Source: Poteriospumella lacustris
Taxonomy: Eukaryota; Sar; Chrysophyceae; Chromulinales; Dinobryaceae
Direction of reading: 5' to 3'
NCBI GenBank assembly: GCA_008000375.1
Contig: SMOI01000162.1
Location: 1 to 63,432, forward strand
Length of the DNA: 63,432 nucleotides
The position numbers and the translations under genes are program-made. Positions 44,706-55,967 of the stretch are shown here, piece by piece. The number at the start of each line of letters is the position of its first letter. Positions within the stretch are counted from its first letter, which is position 1. The notes beneath the pieces are model-generated. The model was not told the origin of the DNA, did not search any database, and saw nothing but the letters and a program-made list of their open reading frames with translations.

Positions 44706-45986
44706 TTACAACTCGAACAGTGTTTCTCCTTCTCCTACATTCGCCGTCAGTGTGGCATCGAGCGAGAACACCCCGAATACATCGTCGGTATCTGGTTGTC
44801 GGGTGGTGGGTGTCGGTTGGACGCCAGTACGACCCGCCGGTTCTTCCTCCGTAGCTTGCGGTGTAGTTTCCGGGCCAGTTGCAGCCTCCATTTCATATGA
44901 ATGAGAAGCCAGTAGCATGTCTTCCTTCCCTGCCAAGGCGTGCAGCTGCTGATCGACGGTTTGTCGCTGTTGGTGCTGCGCTTGTTTCTCCACAATCAAA
45001 CGCGCCACGTGGCCACTGATGGATACGGGGACACTCGATTGATGAAAGGAGCGGAGCAAATGCGTCGCCACAAAGGCATGACCCGCAACACTGAGATGCT
45101 GCCCATCGACTGTTAACAAGGAATGTGGCAACTGTTCCACGTTCAATTTCCGTTGAAACGTCTCCACGACGCTGGTCAAGTCGATGAAGGCGATCTCAAA
45201 GACCTTCGACACTTGTTCCAACATCGAGGAACATTCTTCAAAGGCATGGCGATGTGGATGTGCGGATTGATGGACATCTTCGCCATGGACAAGCAACCCC
45301 ACCAGCACCACTTGTGTTTCGGCGCGTTGCTTGAAATGCGCAATCACTTGTTCCAACAACGCCCTTCGCTCATGCATCACCTCCACCATATCCATATTCT
45401 TCGATTCCGTTAGATCCATATCAGTGACAAACTCATGACCTACGACCAGAACCACGTGCTGAAGCGCGTCCTGCGAAGACAGCAGCAGGTCCGGTTCATC
45501 GCTGAATATTTGTAACATTCGCGGGATATCGCGGTGATCCAGAGGTGCATATAAGATTTTGACGTCTTTGTCGTCAGCTGCAAGCCCCTGTTGAAAGAAC
45601 GAAACGAAATGTGCGTCAATGGCTCCGTCAACATCCGCCTCCATCACCGGGGCAGGAGTGAAGATACTGTCGTGGCCCAAGAAAAGAATGGTGCTTTTTG
45701 CTCCAATGGGCTTGACGGGGATCGACTGTTGATAGAGCTGCTTTAATTCTCTCTCTGCTTCTTGCTCAGCAATTTTCTTTTTATTGTAGGCCTCTATTTC
45801 GGCATCTTCCAACATTTGTCGCGTCATTTGGGGCGTTGGTGGTTGTTTCAGCGGAGTCCGTTTTGCCGTGCCATGGGCATTCTTCGATCTTTGATGGGAA
45901 TTTTTAGCAAAAGATCCGGATACCACCAAAATGAAAGCAATCACCCCAGCACATACGTACAGAAGACCTCGAATTCCAACCCGCAT
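44706..45986 (-). CDS. membrane-anchored SGNH/GDSL-type hydrolase
   Basis: 426 aa from ATG 45986. An N-terminal signal-anchor (LLYVCAGVIAFILVVSG). SGNH blocks: ILFLGHDSI (block I, GHDS in place of GDS), VLVVGHEF (block III-like) and DGQHLSVAGHAF (block V, D-x-x-H with catalytic Asp and His). Such enzymes are lipases, esterases or acetyl-hydrolases in the secretory pathway. The C-terminal ~90 residues are Gln/Thr-rich and probably disordered. Confidence 0.65.
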   Translation of the reverse strand: MRVGIRGLLYVCAGVIAFILVVSGSFAKNSHQRSKNAHGTAKRTPLKQPPTPQMTRQMLEDAEIEAYNKKKIAEQEAERELKQLYQQSIPVKPIGAKSTILFLGHDSIFTPAPVMEADVDGAIDAHFVSFFQQGLAADDKDVKILYAPLDHRDIPRMLQIFSDEPDLLLSSQDALQHVVLVVGHEFVTDMDLTESKNMDMVEVMHERRALLEQVIAHFKQRAETQVVLVGLLVHGEDVHQSAHPHRHAFEECSSMLEQVSKVFEIAFIDLTSVVETFQRKLNVEQLPHSLLTVDGQHLSVAGHAFVATHLLRSFHQSSVPVSISGHVARLIVEKQAQHQQRQTVDQQLHALAGKEDMLLASHSYEMEAATGPETTPQATEEEPAGRTGVQPTPTTRQPDTDDVFGVFSLDATLTANVGEGETLFEL

Positions 45987-46570
45987 TGCACTTCACAAAA
46001 ACAATTTTTTTCTTTCGTTTCTTACGACGAACAGCAGTCGTTGTATGGCTTATTGCGGCAGTGCACGGCACAATGAAAGAAGGCCAGTGGAATCTACGTG
46101 ATATGGATATAAAGATAGAGAAGTGAATCGAATATTGACGAGGCACCATGGACCACGTTGAACCATGAACCGTAACGTTGATGCGGGGATGGAGACCAAG
46201 GTCATGACGACGACGATGCCAAAAATACGAAACGGTTTTCGGCTCTGCTGGCACAAGAAACTTCCGGGGACAAGAGTGGATTTCCTCCGGAATTCCTTCG
46301 TTCGACCACGGAAGAGAGAGCGGGGGTGGGGGGTGATGGGGGGGGTCCCTTCTCAAGAGGAACACGTTTGCGCTGGACGACTGAAGAGGCGGTGGAGTGT
46401 GACTGCAGCGTGAGAGCATACATATCGCTCAAGGTGCAGAGAGGCTGAATAACTGATTGTCATCATTCATCAATCTGACAAGAATTGAAGTACCGTGACG
46501 TATGCACAACCAGTGCAGTGCGCACAAAGATTATAACAGATAAAATTAAAGACGAACTAACAAAAACAGT
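45987..46570. promoter_or_regulatory. divergent intergenic region
   Basis: 580 bp between the divergent SGNH gene and the 503-aa gene. I see no convincing ORF. Contains G-runs near 46322-46348. Confidence 0.3.
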
Positions 46571-48082
46571 ATGAGTGACGTGAGCCGGCCGAAAAAGAGG
46601 AAAGGCAACGCTCATGACTCGAAAAGACAACCAAATCAAATAGAAAAAGTAGACACCGTTGTTTTCCCTCGTGCCCAAGAGATCGTGTCGTCTTATCAAG
46701 AGACTGTTCGCTCATTCCAATTCCAGTCCTTTCAAGAATGGTTCGACAAATACGCTGCCGAGAATTTTTGTTTCTTTATGATGCGGCTACAGGAGCATTC
46801 GTTGTATCCTGTATCGGTGTACAAAGAAGTGATGGGCAAGACCTCGTCGTGTAGTTTCATCTACACGCGAATGATGACAGTTCCTGATGGGGTGTTCAAC
46901 TTTACGCTGCGAGGCGTCTATCCCAGCATCACCGATCCCGACGCCTTGTGCATGCTTGTATGCGATTATAATTGTGAAGCAACGAAGCTCTACGAGACGG
47001 AGGCCATCGAGGAAGAAGAGGACGGAGAAACGGACCAGCATCAAAACGACTTGGAACTGGCCGTCGCCTCGTTGAACCACATGGCACAGTACAAGCAGCA
47101 GAACGAAATGCCTGTAGACAACGGGTTGTTCGAGGAGTCATCAGGAAGGAGGGTAGATTGTTTGAATTCGTTTGGCGAGCACATGGACGATGAAGATGTG
47201 GAAGGGGATACGCCATGTGACAGTTCGGTGGAGGATGAGTTGGCGGCGTCGACGCTGTTGGATTTGTCGCATCATGCGGCGGTGGTCGCAGAGTTGAACG
47301 GTATTGGAGAAGAGTCGGACACGTCGTTAAGTCAAACGAATCGACCAGTTCTTTCGCCGGGCGTTCGCGTTGGCGGCGATGCGGCGTTCTTGGGCGCACA
47401 CCTGTCGGATCAACGTGACAGCAGCATCTCCCCGTCGTTGTCGGAATCGTCTCTGTTATCCAGTCAGACACGTTCCCTCCCACGTAGATTTGGTCAGTTT
47501 AAAGGTTCGTATGACGGTCTATCAGCCACGACCACCGTGGCATCCATGTCCGTGGACGATGTCCCACCAAGCATCGCCTTCAACGACCATCTACACCATA
47601 GTCACAGTTCTAGCTCGAATAGTCTGCAGGGAATCCCTCGCCCGCAGCATATCTCGATTCCTCCGGTACCACCTCCAACCTCCACCGCCTCTGCCCCATC
47701 AACATTGACCATGAATAGCGTGGACACACCGACGTCGCAGTCGTCACAGTCGACGACGACCGGTTCAGAATCCTCGTCAACACAGGCGATCTTCTCTTCG
47801 TCCCCCATTTCGTATCATGCGCTCACGTCGACGAGTACGTCGATCTCCTCGACGGGGCCGGGTGCATTGTCCAACCAAAGCATCACAAAAACCGTCTTCA
47901 AACAGAAAAAAGTTCGCCTCGTCGATCGTATTCCGATCTTTGTGGCCAAACCGGGGGCAATGTTTCGTCTTGGTGATCGTTACTCGAATGGTGGGATTCA
48001 ATTCCGTTTGAGTGCGAAGGTAGAGTTCTACATCAATAAAGAAGAGAAGGTCTACAAGGTCCGCTATCTCATGAATTCATAA
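46571..48082 (+). CDS. unknown nuclear-type protein A, 503 aa (tandem paralogue)
   Basis: Single exon. A basic start (SRPKKRKGNAHDSKRQPNQ) resembles a nuclear localisation signal. Conserved N-terminal block (about 22-190, with FPRAQEIVSSY, FQFQSFQEWFDKYAAENFCF and YPSITDPDALCMLVCDY) and a conserved C-terminal block (about 435-503, VFKQKKVRLVDRIPIFVAKP, then YINKEEKVYKV) sandwich an acidic and Ser/Thr-rich variable middle. The gene at 51713 has the same layout. No known domain recognised; regulator or transcription cofactor is inference from composition. Confidence 0.6.
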   Translation: MSDVSRPKKRKGNAHDSKRQPNQIEKVDTVVFPRAQEIVSSYQETVRSFQFQSFQEWFDKYAAENFCFFMMRLQEHSLYPVSVYKEVMGKTSSCSFIYTRMMTVPDGVFNFTLRGVYPSITDPDALCMLVCDYNCEATKLYETEAIEEEEDGETDQHQNDLELAVASLNHMAQYKQQNEMPVDNGLFEESSGRRVDCLNSFGEHMDDEDVEGDTPCDSSVEDELAASTLLDLSHHAAVVAELNGIGEESDTSLSQTNRPVLSPGVRVGGDAAFLGAHLSDQRDSSISPSLSESSLLSSQTRSLPRRFGQFKGSYDGLSATTTVASMSVDDVPPSIAFNDHLHHSHSSSSNSLQGIPRPQHISIPPVPPPTSTASAPSTLTMNSVDTPTSQSSQSTTTGSESSSTQAIFSSSPISYHALTSTSTSISSTGPGALSNQSITKTVFKQKKVRLVDRIPIFVAKPGAMFRLGDRYSNGGIQFRLSAKVEFYINKEEKVYKVRYLMNS

Positions 48083-50250
48083 GGCTGCATCGGGGGTCGC
48101 ATTCTCCGTCACCCCTTCCCCCTCCCGTCTCGTCTCATCTGTTCCTCCCGCCTTTCCCTCTCTCTCGTGTTGGATGCTGCGATTGTTGCTCATTGTTTAT
48201 TGTGGGGGGGGGGGTTGTGCGGTCCCTCGCCACCCCCCCCCCCCACCACCTCATCCTCCTGCGTCCGTCTCGACCTCCATTCTCTCTGTACATGGCCATT
48301 CTGTGTCTTGTATCTGTGTCTTGTGTCTTGTGTCTGTCTCTCTGAGTGTGCCATCACTATCGAAACAGAAGCTTGTTCCCTCCACAAATTGATCATCACC
48401 CGCTTGATTTGTTATGTTTTTTCCCCATTCGCTTTCCACCGCACCCCTCGTCGCCGTCAGCCGTCGCATGGCTCACAAAGGACGGACGTTGACGTTGTTT
48501 CTCTCCCCATAGGTAGTGAGTGACCTTACCCCCCCCCCTCCTCCGCCCCGGTCCTTGGACTTGTACTTGTTCTGCTTTTTCATTTTTGTCTCTTAGCCAT
48601 CCTCCCCCCCCCCCATCATTCCAACTGAGGTTCATTTACCCCCTACCCACCCAGCCATATGTCCTGTTCACCCGTGCGTTCCCTCGTCGCCTCTGTGATC
48701 GAGTGGATGCCGTTACCGCGGTGACCGCCTTTGCTTTTTTCTTCTTCTTCTCTTTGTTTTCATCGTTGACGTCGTGGGGGTCCGTTCCCTTCGAACTCCC
48801 CCCTCTCCCTCCTCCCCACACGCTATTTTGGTTTTTCTCCCCGTCGCCTGGACGCTATGACCGCGATGTCGGCGTGTGTCATGTGTCATGGCGGTGGTTG
48901 ATTGTTGTTTTTGGTCGGACAGTGCGTCAATGGATTGTGAATGGGGGGTCTGGGGTCTGGAGAGCGCTGGGACAACCCGTTGGTGCGGTTGTTCGTTTGT
49001 TCGTTCGCCACAATGCGCTCGAGTCTCGCTCCTCCTCCTCCTCCTCCCCTCCCCGCCTGCATTGTCTCTACTACTTCTATTGGTGGGATGGCCCCTGTGG
49101 TTGACGGTCTTCATCTGGACGCGCACAGAGGTATTCCACCCACGTCAAACATCGCCGATCTTGTTTGGTCGAGTCGTGTTGAGCATTGGTCATCGTCTGT
49201 CTGTGTCTGTGTCTGTGTCTGTCGTTATCTATTCAGTTATTCAGTTGGTTGGTTGGTTAGTTGGTCGGTTAGTTGGTCGTTTGGTTGTGGATGTGGACGT
49301 GGCATGGGTCGGTGATTGCGATCGGTGGACTCGGTCGCTCCGGTTCTCTCTGTCTCTATTGTCGCCCCTCACCCTCTTCCCCCATCGGCGTCTCCGCCTT
49401 GTCACTTGTTCTTGTTGTGCGTGTGTTTGTGTGTGTGCGACTTGTATACGACCGTGTGTAGATAGCTGTATTTGCTTTGATTCGTTACTCTCTCTTGCTC
49501 TCGCTTCTTGACACTGTGTCTTGGTGGTACGCGCGGTACCGTAGTGTGGAGTGAGATGAGACAGGGCCGCTCCCTCCTCGCCCAGGGAACACAACCACAT
49601 GCAGCACACATGCTCTATTCGTTACTGCCCATTCGTTGCTACACAATTGACGTTGATTTTTCTCTCTCTCTCCCTCCCGAGATACACTGTTCGTGACAAA
49701 TTGCGATTGGTTTTTCGATTGGTTTTTCCCCCGCCGTTTCCTTCAAAGAGCACCTCTCCCTCCCCTGCCTCCTGCTCTTTGCTGCTGCTCCTGCTGCTCC
49801 TGCTGCTGCTGCCTGTTTTGGCTCTTTGTTGGTGTTCGTGTTTCACTTGGTTCTGTTTCTTGTCCTCTTTCTTTCTCGTTGCCCTTGGTCACTCGCGATG
49901 CTCTGTTGTTGCTGCGGGCCACTTGTCTCCGTCGTGCAGTGTCCCCCTCTACCCCCCTTTCGTCCTGCTCATGTCGTCGTCATCGTTCAGCTTCGTCAGT
50001 TGTTCCCTCCTCCTCCGCCCGGTTTTTCATTGTTGTTTCTTCGTTGGGGGATTCTTTTACAGTTGTTGGCTTTGCTCGTATCGTTTCTGGGTGGGTTTGT
50101 GTGTGGCTTTGCGCCTCCGCCAATCACCTGTCCCGTCCCGTCCCATCAACGCATCTTTCTGCTGTTCTGCTCACCGATCGGTTGCGTTTATCGGTCACCA
50201 AAGAAATCATTGTAACCGATAGCCACATGCCTTATAAGTCAATCGATCGC
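48083..50250. repeat. pyrimidine-rich low-complexity region, 2.2 kb
   Basis: Plus strand is strongly C/T-rich with C-runs (48231-48244, 48530-48541, 48605-48615), TGTCTG/TGTCTT runs (48300-48340, 49198-49222) and GGTTGGTTGG runs (49245-49290). ORFs here are hydrophobic or Ser/Pro artefacts. Probably a long 3' region or spacer; no gene supported. Confidence 0.6.
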
Positions 50251-50289
50251 GTAACCTCGATCGTTGTTTAGCCTCTGTCTCTGTCTCCT

Positions 50290-50480
50290 TTCAGTCCTTT
50301 CAGGAATGCGTTGTTCTGAACAACATTTCGGCAGAATCACTGCAGCAGGAGGAGCTGCTCACCCGCCGAGCTCTTGCTACATTGAAGTGATCAATCCCGT
50401 TTGGTCTGAAAATCCCCGGCAGGAAGGAGCTGTACCGCCTGCTGTACGGCAGCGACGCGCTCGTTAATGCTAGGCTGGTA
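50290..50480 (+). pseudogene. possible SAM-domain remnant with in-frame stop
   Basis: After an acceptor-like TTTCAG, the frame reads FQECVVLNNISAESLQQEEL and, after an in-frame TGA, IPFGLKIPGRKELYRLLYG. This resembles the second half of a sterile-alpha-motif (L-G-I-K-x-x-G-x-R-x-x-L). One stop interrupts it; no start is visible. It may be a broken exon or gene relic between the paralogues. Confidence 0.35.
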
Positions 50481-50660
50481 TGTCCGATGTGCTGACCACG
50501 CCGCCGATTAAATTTGTAGTTGTGTACGGGTAGAGTGAAGCCGTAGTATAGACCATAAACCACAAATCGAGACAAAAAGTGACTGACATCATTTTCTGCC
50601 TGAGCGAAAAAAAAACATGACACACCAAAAAGTAGACACATCATACAGGTCTTGGGCAGT

Positions 50661-51319
50661 CTAAAGAGAATATCCAAGATTGATTCCCCATTTCTGCACA
50701 CAAGTGACAGTGCAGGTGGTGCCCAGATCCACAACGAGGTTCGTTTTGCCGGCGTCAATCAGCTCCTGCAGCGCCACCTCAGGACTGACGAGCAGCTCCA
50801 CAGCCTGCAGATCGTCGTCGCCCAGACTGTTGGCCTCCTTGAAGCGAGCCATCACCAAGTGCTTGAAAGGAGCTACAGCAGGAGTGGTGTTGAAAGAGTA
50901 TGTCAACATTGGTGCGTTGATAGCCAAGTTGAACTTCATCTGAATATCCAAGCCGAGCAGACATGGCTGACTGTCGCTGACTTTCACCACCATCAGCTTT
51001 TCTTTTCCATGCAGGTAAAACTTGCACTCACAAAGATAATCAACTTTAACATGACCGTTGCCAATTTGCGATTTTCCCACCAGTTTCTTGTGGCTCTTCA
51101 AACCAAGCATTGTGGAAATCTCCGTGTCCATTTGACTTTAAATAAAAAACTAAAATATCATAAGTTATTCAGAGATCATGAACAATCTTACGTGTAAGAG
51201 CACGCTGAATCACAAATCCATGAAAAGGGCACAGGGATGTCCACATCTGCTGAACTGATTCCAATAGTCAACAAAAGTCTTACTCCCGGCTCACACAAAG
51301 TAAGGTTGAATGAGTCCAT
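50661..51319 (-). CDS. retropepsin-like aspartic protease protein
   Basis: 200 aa in two exons: 51192-51319 and 50661-51135 (56-bp intron, GTAAG...AAAG; frame-consistent). ISSADVDIPVPFSWICDSAC has the beta-strand plus D-S-A-C active-site context of single-domain retropepsins (D-S/T-G/A); KEKLMVVKVSDSQPCLLGLD is the second half, LLGLD matching I-I/L-G-x-D. It may be a Ddi1-like domain or a domesticated retroelement protease. No reverse transcriptase or integrase is adjacent. The non-canonical DSA leaves activity uncertain. Confidence 0.5.
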
Positions 51320-51712
51320 CTTTCCAATGGATCGGTGCTTCAAATTCAGTAATAAACAATGAAGAAGTCCCCACAAAAATCACGATTTTGGCCGAATTGG
51401 GCCGTACGGCCGCCGCAGTCCCGCAGCGATCCCAGATCCCCATAACATGACCCAAACATCTTTCCCAGACTTGGCAGGGCAAGCGCCCCGGTCACGAGAA
51501 GAAGGACATGAAATAATGAAATAATAAGAAGGACGTGAAAAAGTAAACGGTAAAAGGAACCTGAAATAAAAAGGACCTGAAGAAGCAGCATCGAGGACAG
51601 AAGACAGAAGAAAATCACACACGAAGAGAGAAGGATCGATCACAATTGATTGATGCGCTGACCTGTTGAACCACAAGAAACTAAGCTTTTTTAGAAATTT
51701 GTCAGAAGGAAG
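51320..51712. other. intergenic, no gene supported
   Basis: About 390 bp between the divergent retropepsin-like gene and protein B. Confidence 0.4.
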
Positions 51713-53020
51713 ATGCAAACCATTGACCAGCCGAAAAAGCGGAAAACTGCCGCCCATGATGTGAAGAGACAACCCATTCCGAAAGATAAAATAGATACCG
51801 TTGTCTTCCCTCGTGCCCAAGAAATCGTGTCTTCCTATCGAGATATGCTTTGCTCATTCCAATTCCAGTCCTTTCAAGAATGGTTTGACAAATACGCTGC
51901 CGAGAATTTTTGTTTCTTTATGATGCGGCTACAGGAGCATTCGTTGTATCCAGTTTCTGTGTACAAAGAAGTGACTGGCAAGGCCTCGTCGTGCAGTTTC
52001 ATCTATACACGATTGATGTCCATGCCTGACGGAGTATTCAAAATCAAACTGCAAGGGGTCTATCCCAGCATCACTGATCCCGATGCTTTGTGTATGATTG
52101 TTTGCGACTACGTTAGCGAGGGAACGAAGCTCTACGAGACGGAGGCCATCGAGGAAGAAGAGGAAGGAGAAACGGACCAGCATCAAAACGACTTGGAACT
52201 GGCCGTCGCCTCGTTGAACCACATGGCACAGTACAAGCAGCAGAACGAAATGCCTTTGGACGATGGAGTGTTCGAGGAGTCATCAGGAGGAAGGGTCAGT
52301 GCATTTGGCGAGCTCATGGACGATGAAGATGTGGAAGGGGAAACGCGATACACCTCCTGTGATAGTTCTGAAGAAGAGGACGACGAGGAGATGGCAGCGC
52401 ATCATTCCACGGCGGTGGCGGCAGCGACCGAAGAGACACCGGATGCAGAAGAAGAATCAGACACTGTGCCGTCTTCGAATTCGTCGCTGTCGAGTGCGTC
52501 CTTTCTTCCAGCTCAGCGATTACGAGGTGTCCCGTCCACAAATCTCAGCGCCAATTCGACCGTTGTATCTGTGACCACGAGTGATTCCTCGATGTACAGC
52601 AGTGCTCCAAGGAGCAGTAGTATGCCGCCCTTGCCACCTACCGCAGATATTTCGTCGCCCTCTGGTTCCGATTCCCCTGCAACATCGCACGCTTCATCCG
52701 CAACGAACGCGTCCGTCGCATCGAACACAAACGGAACATCATCTCCGAGCTACTATCATGCGTTAGCATCGACGAGCACGTCGGTCACCGCGACCGTCCC
52801 GGGTCTCCTCCCTCAGCAAACCATCACAAAGACGGTTTTCAAACAAAAGAAAGTACGTCTCGTTGATCGTATCCCCATTTTCGTTGCCAAACCAGGCGCA
52901 TCATTTCGATTGGGTGAGCGGTTGCCTCAATCTGGCGTCCCCTTTAAACTCAGTGCGCGAGTTGAGTTCTATATCAACAAAGACGAGAAAGTGTACAAGC
53001 TGCGAAACCTGATGAATTAA
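51713..53020 (+). CDS. unknown nuclear-type protein B, 435 aa (tandem paralogue)
   Basis: Single exon, same layout as the 46571 gene: a KKRK-type start, strongly conserved 22-190 block, acidic and Ser-rich middle (shorter here), conserved C-terminal 70 residues. Nucleotide identity is high in the conserved blocks (long shared runs around 51880-51950 and 52140-52260) and low between. The two genes are direct duplicates, about 5.1 kb apart. Function unknown. Confidence 0.6.
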   Translation: MQTIDQPKKRKTAAHDVKRQPIPKDKIDTVVFPRAQEIVSSYRDMLCSFQFQSFQEWFDKYAAENFCFFMMRLQEHSLYPVSVYKEVTGKASSCSFIYTRLMSMPDGVFKIKLQGVYPSITDPDALCMIVCDYVSEGTKLYETEAIEEEEEGETDQHQNDLELAVASLNHMAQYKQQNEMPLDDGVFEESSGGRVSAFGELMDDEDVEGETRYTSCDSSEEEDDEEMAAHHSTAVAAATEETPDAEEESDTVPSSNSSLSSASFLPAQRLRGVPSTNLSANSTVVSVTTSDSSMYSSAPRSSSMPPLPPTADISSPSGSDSPATSHASSATNASVASNTNGTSSPSYYHALASTSTSVTATVPGLLPQQTITKTVFKQKKVRLVDRIPIFVAKPGASFRLGERLPQSGVPFKLSARVEFYINKDEKVYKLRNLMN

Positions 53021-53813
53021 CGCGGATGGGGCTTTGTTCGCCATCGACTTTGTTCGCTTCGCTTCCCTTTAGTTATTGGCTCGTTACTCTGCTCTCCCTA
53101 TACAAGGACGACACCTGTTCTCTTGCGAATCCTTTCCGATTCTCCCGCGAGTTGCTTTTTTCCCACCCACCGTGCCGATGGAGCTGTGCCTCGGTGAGGG
53201 GTGGTGATTTGATTCGTTTCTTCTTTTCTTGCGCTCACTTAGTTATGATCGATGACGTCATCCTCCTCTCCTCTTGTACGCCACTTGCTATTGATTTGAT
53301 TTCGCTGTCCCCTCTTGCCGTTTGTTGTCATTTGTTAACGTCTCGTTGGTGGCCTGCTGCTGATGTCCTTTCCTGCTCAACTCCACGGCCACAGACCGCT
53401 CCACCGCCCAACGTACACGGTTTTTTTCATCGGTGACTTCGACGTTTCTCTGAATACGTTGTCTGTGTCTCCAGTGGGGCTCACTTCCGTTTGTTTTTCC
53501 TGCATGTTTCCTGTTTCTTCATTGTCAAGTTTCACGTAACGTTGCCGCCTGTTTGTCCCTCAGTCTGCGGTGCACCGTGTGTAGGCGGCTGTTCCCTCCG
53601 CCGACATACAAATACATACCTCCCCGCTTTGCGCTACACATACACATACATACCTCCCAGCTTAGAGCTACACCTACACCGAATGACATTAACCGCACCG
53701 GGGACCGGTAGTGCGCCGCCCTTCTGTTGCTCTCGTACGTAGCCTGTAAATGGTTGAGCATCGTATCGCGTCTGACGATTTTAATGATATTCACTCAACA
53801 ACAACATTACACA
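53021..53813. repeat. pyrimidine-rich spacer
   Basis: Plus strand C/T-rich (for example 53220-53350), similar in character to the region after paralogue A. ORFs not credible. Confidence 0.5.
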
Positions 53814-55180
53814 TCAGAAATTCTCCATGATGACCTGGATATTCGACGAGGGGTTGGCGATGGTGCGCAGGAGTTCTTTAACTTCCTCTTTCTCCAGTTG
53901 GTCCTCTGCGCTCTTCAAGGCCAGGAGATGCACCAAGCTCAGTCCTGCCTGGAACCAATCCAACTCAACTGTCGCCTTCAAGTCCTCTGCGTTGGTGCCG
54001 CGCGGCAAACAGTTCAGAGTCATCGTTGCAAGTTCTGCTCCGATCTCTACAGAAGAGCCAAGATCGGCGAGGAACTGATCACCGGTCTCGCGGATCAAGA
54101 TGTTGGACAACTTCACATCGCCGTGCACACGATTCTTGGAATGCAAGAAGTTCAGTGCGGTGACCAGCGTCCGGGCGGTAGCGTCCACCATGCCCATGAC
54201 CGCCGGGCGAGGAACAGTTGCCACAGAGCAGGTGCAGATTGGCATTTCAATGGCCAAATCCGCCTTTCTTCCATGATCACGTTGCAGCTCAAGCTTGGCG
54301 ATAGGTCCCAAAATACAGGTTGCTGATGGATCGTAGGCGCCGAGCTGACTGAATGCATCGAGCTCAGCCGCCGCTTCGGTCTGGTTCAACGGGATCTTGA
54401 CGAGGAGCGGTTGGCAGCCACGGAAGGCTCGGAGCAGTACCGCACGACCGCCAATGGCTGGAAATACATCATCCAAAACTAAGCCGTTGAAGGCAGACTT
54501 GGCCTGAGCCTTTGTGAATGTGTTAGGAATCTTGTCTGCTCTGCGGTAAAGCTTTACCAGTCCATCAGGAGTCACAAATGGCAACTGAGCACTGAAATAT
54601 TCGACCATCTTGTCCACAATAGCTTGGACCGGCTCTATTGCCTTCACCCTCAACACCCTCAAAAGATCACCACGATTTCTCATGGAAGAAACATCTGCAA
54701 ATCACATCACATCAAGTTATGGCATTAAATCAAAGTAGAAACAAACGAAACAAAATAAAATCGCAGAATGAAACCATCAATCAAGAAGGACATAGAAATG
54801 AACAGTCTGTGATAACGTTAAGCATGCGCATAAGGGTGGCTTCCACCAACACAAACCCTCGATCGCAGCTGCTCCGACTGCTCCCGCAGCTGCCACTGGA
54901 TTTCGTTTGAGGAAGAGTTCTTACCTGCTTGTTGTGGGACTTGAGTACCTTGAGGAAAACGAAACCGGACGAAATAATACACTTTATCTGCCTCAAGCTC
55001 TTCGACAGATCGGATAACGTTATTGTCATAGGAAAGTATCCCGTCGACAACGCCATAATCTGCTCTCATCCTGCCCTCAACATAGTTCACATTGACGGAG
55101 GACGGTCCAAGTCTGAAGTTGGCAGACTCTGTTTTACCACCGATGGTTATCTGAACCGAACAACATGGAATACCTGCCAT
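53814..55180 (-). CDS. ubiquitin-like N-terminus plus kinase-like domain (possible Crinkler-like)
   Basis: 378 aa in two exons: 54925-55180 and 53814-54694 (230-bp intron; frame-consistent). Exon 1 (MAGIPCCSVQITIGGKTESA to QVPQQAG) looks like a beta-grasp/ubiquitin-like domain. Exon 2 contains a kinase-like domain: LLVKIPLNQ (Lys), RVHGDVKLSNILI (HGD in place of HRD), LADLGSS (DLG in place of DFG). In Crinkler-type proteins a ubiquitin-like header is joined to effector domains such as kinases. I make this link by architecture only. The catalytic Asp is present; kinase activity is uncertain. Confidence 0.5.
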
Positions 55181-55310
55181 AACGCTAGAAAAATTTGCAG
55201 TATTCAATCGACAAAGACAATAGAATGTGAATCAGCCTCTTGTTCGAGTTCATTTCCCCCGAGTCCCGAGCGCGTCATCATATCAAGTGGACGGACGGAC
55301 GTATGTAGAG

Positions 55311-55967
55311 ATGGAATCGAGTGAGAGAGGTCGGTGGGGCTTTGTCCTTGTCCCTCTTTTTGTCAATCAGGTCACCATTGATCGAACGTCGAACAAAAAC
55401 AGTTGGAGAAGATCGGAGATCACTATTTCTATTCTCTCGGAAGAGAAGGACATCATCATGTCAATCATCAATGCGCTTCATCAAGCTTCGCGTATGGTGA
55501 ACAAGAAATTGATCAGCAATGCGATCAACTTTTGTGTAGTTTTTCCGAAAGCAGATAGAGTGAGCACAGATAAAGTTCTGCATGAAATTCACGTCGAATC
55601 TTATCATTCAAACGACATTAAAATAGCTCTTGATAAGGACGTAGACAAATTGATGAGATTGTATGCCGTTGGTGCGAAGAAAGATGTTTTTGACGCTTGC
55701 GAGATGGTCGATGAAATTGCCAAGTCCGCACCAATTGATGGAATTCGATTTATCCAAATCCATAAGACTGGCATTGATCTTCTCCGAATTTATAAAATTG
55801 GCAATGATAGCATGGAACGAGCAGCTTTCTTGGAAATGAACGAGTTCAAACGAAGTTATCTTGAAGAGCTTAACCGTCGCACCAGTATTCTGCTTGTTGC
55901 AGGAATGGCAGTGACTTTTATGATTGCTGGTGCGAAGTTGAGCGGCATGATTGAGAAGTTTGTTTAA
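55311..55967 (+). CDS. unknown protein with C-terminal membrane segment, 218 aa
   Basis: Open from ATG 55311; ATG 55458 (MSIINALHQASRM) is an alternative start. Predicted helical, with LVAGMAVTFMIAGA near the C-terminus as a single hydrophobic anchor. No recognised domain. It is divergent from the ubiquitin-like/kinase-like gene, with 130 bp between starts. Confidence 0.4.
   Translation: MESSERGRWGFVLVPLFVNQVTIDRTSNKNSWRRSEITISILSEEKDIIMSIINALHQASRMVNKKLISNAINFCVVFPKADRVSTDKVLHEIHVESYHSNDIKIALDKDVDKLMRLYAVGAKKDVFDACEMVDEIAKSAPIDGIRFIQIHKTGIDLLRIYKIGNDSMERAAFLEMNEFKRSYLEELNRRTSILLVAGMAVTFMIAGAKLSGMIEKFV

Noticed and set aside
48520-50271. Several 130-210 aa ORFs
   Set aside because: All lie in C/T-rich low-complexity DNA and read as Ser/Pro/Leu/Phe runs without domain features.
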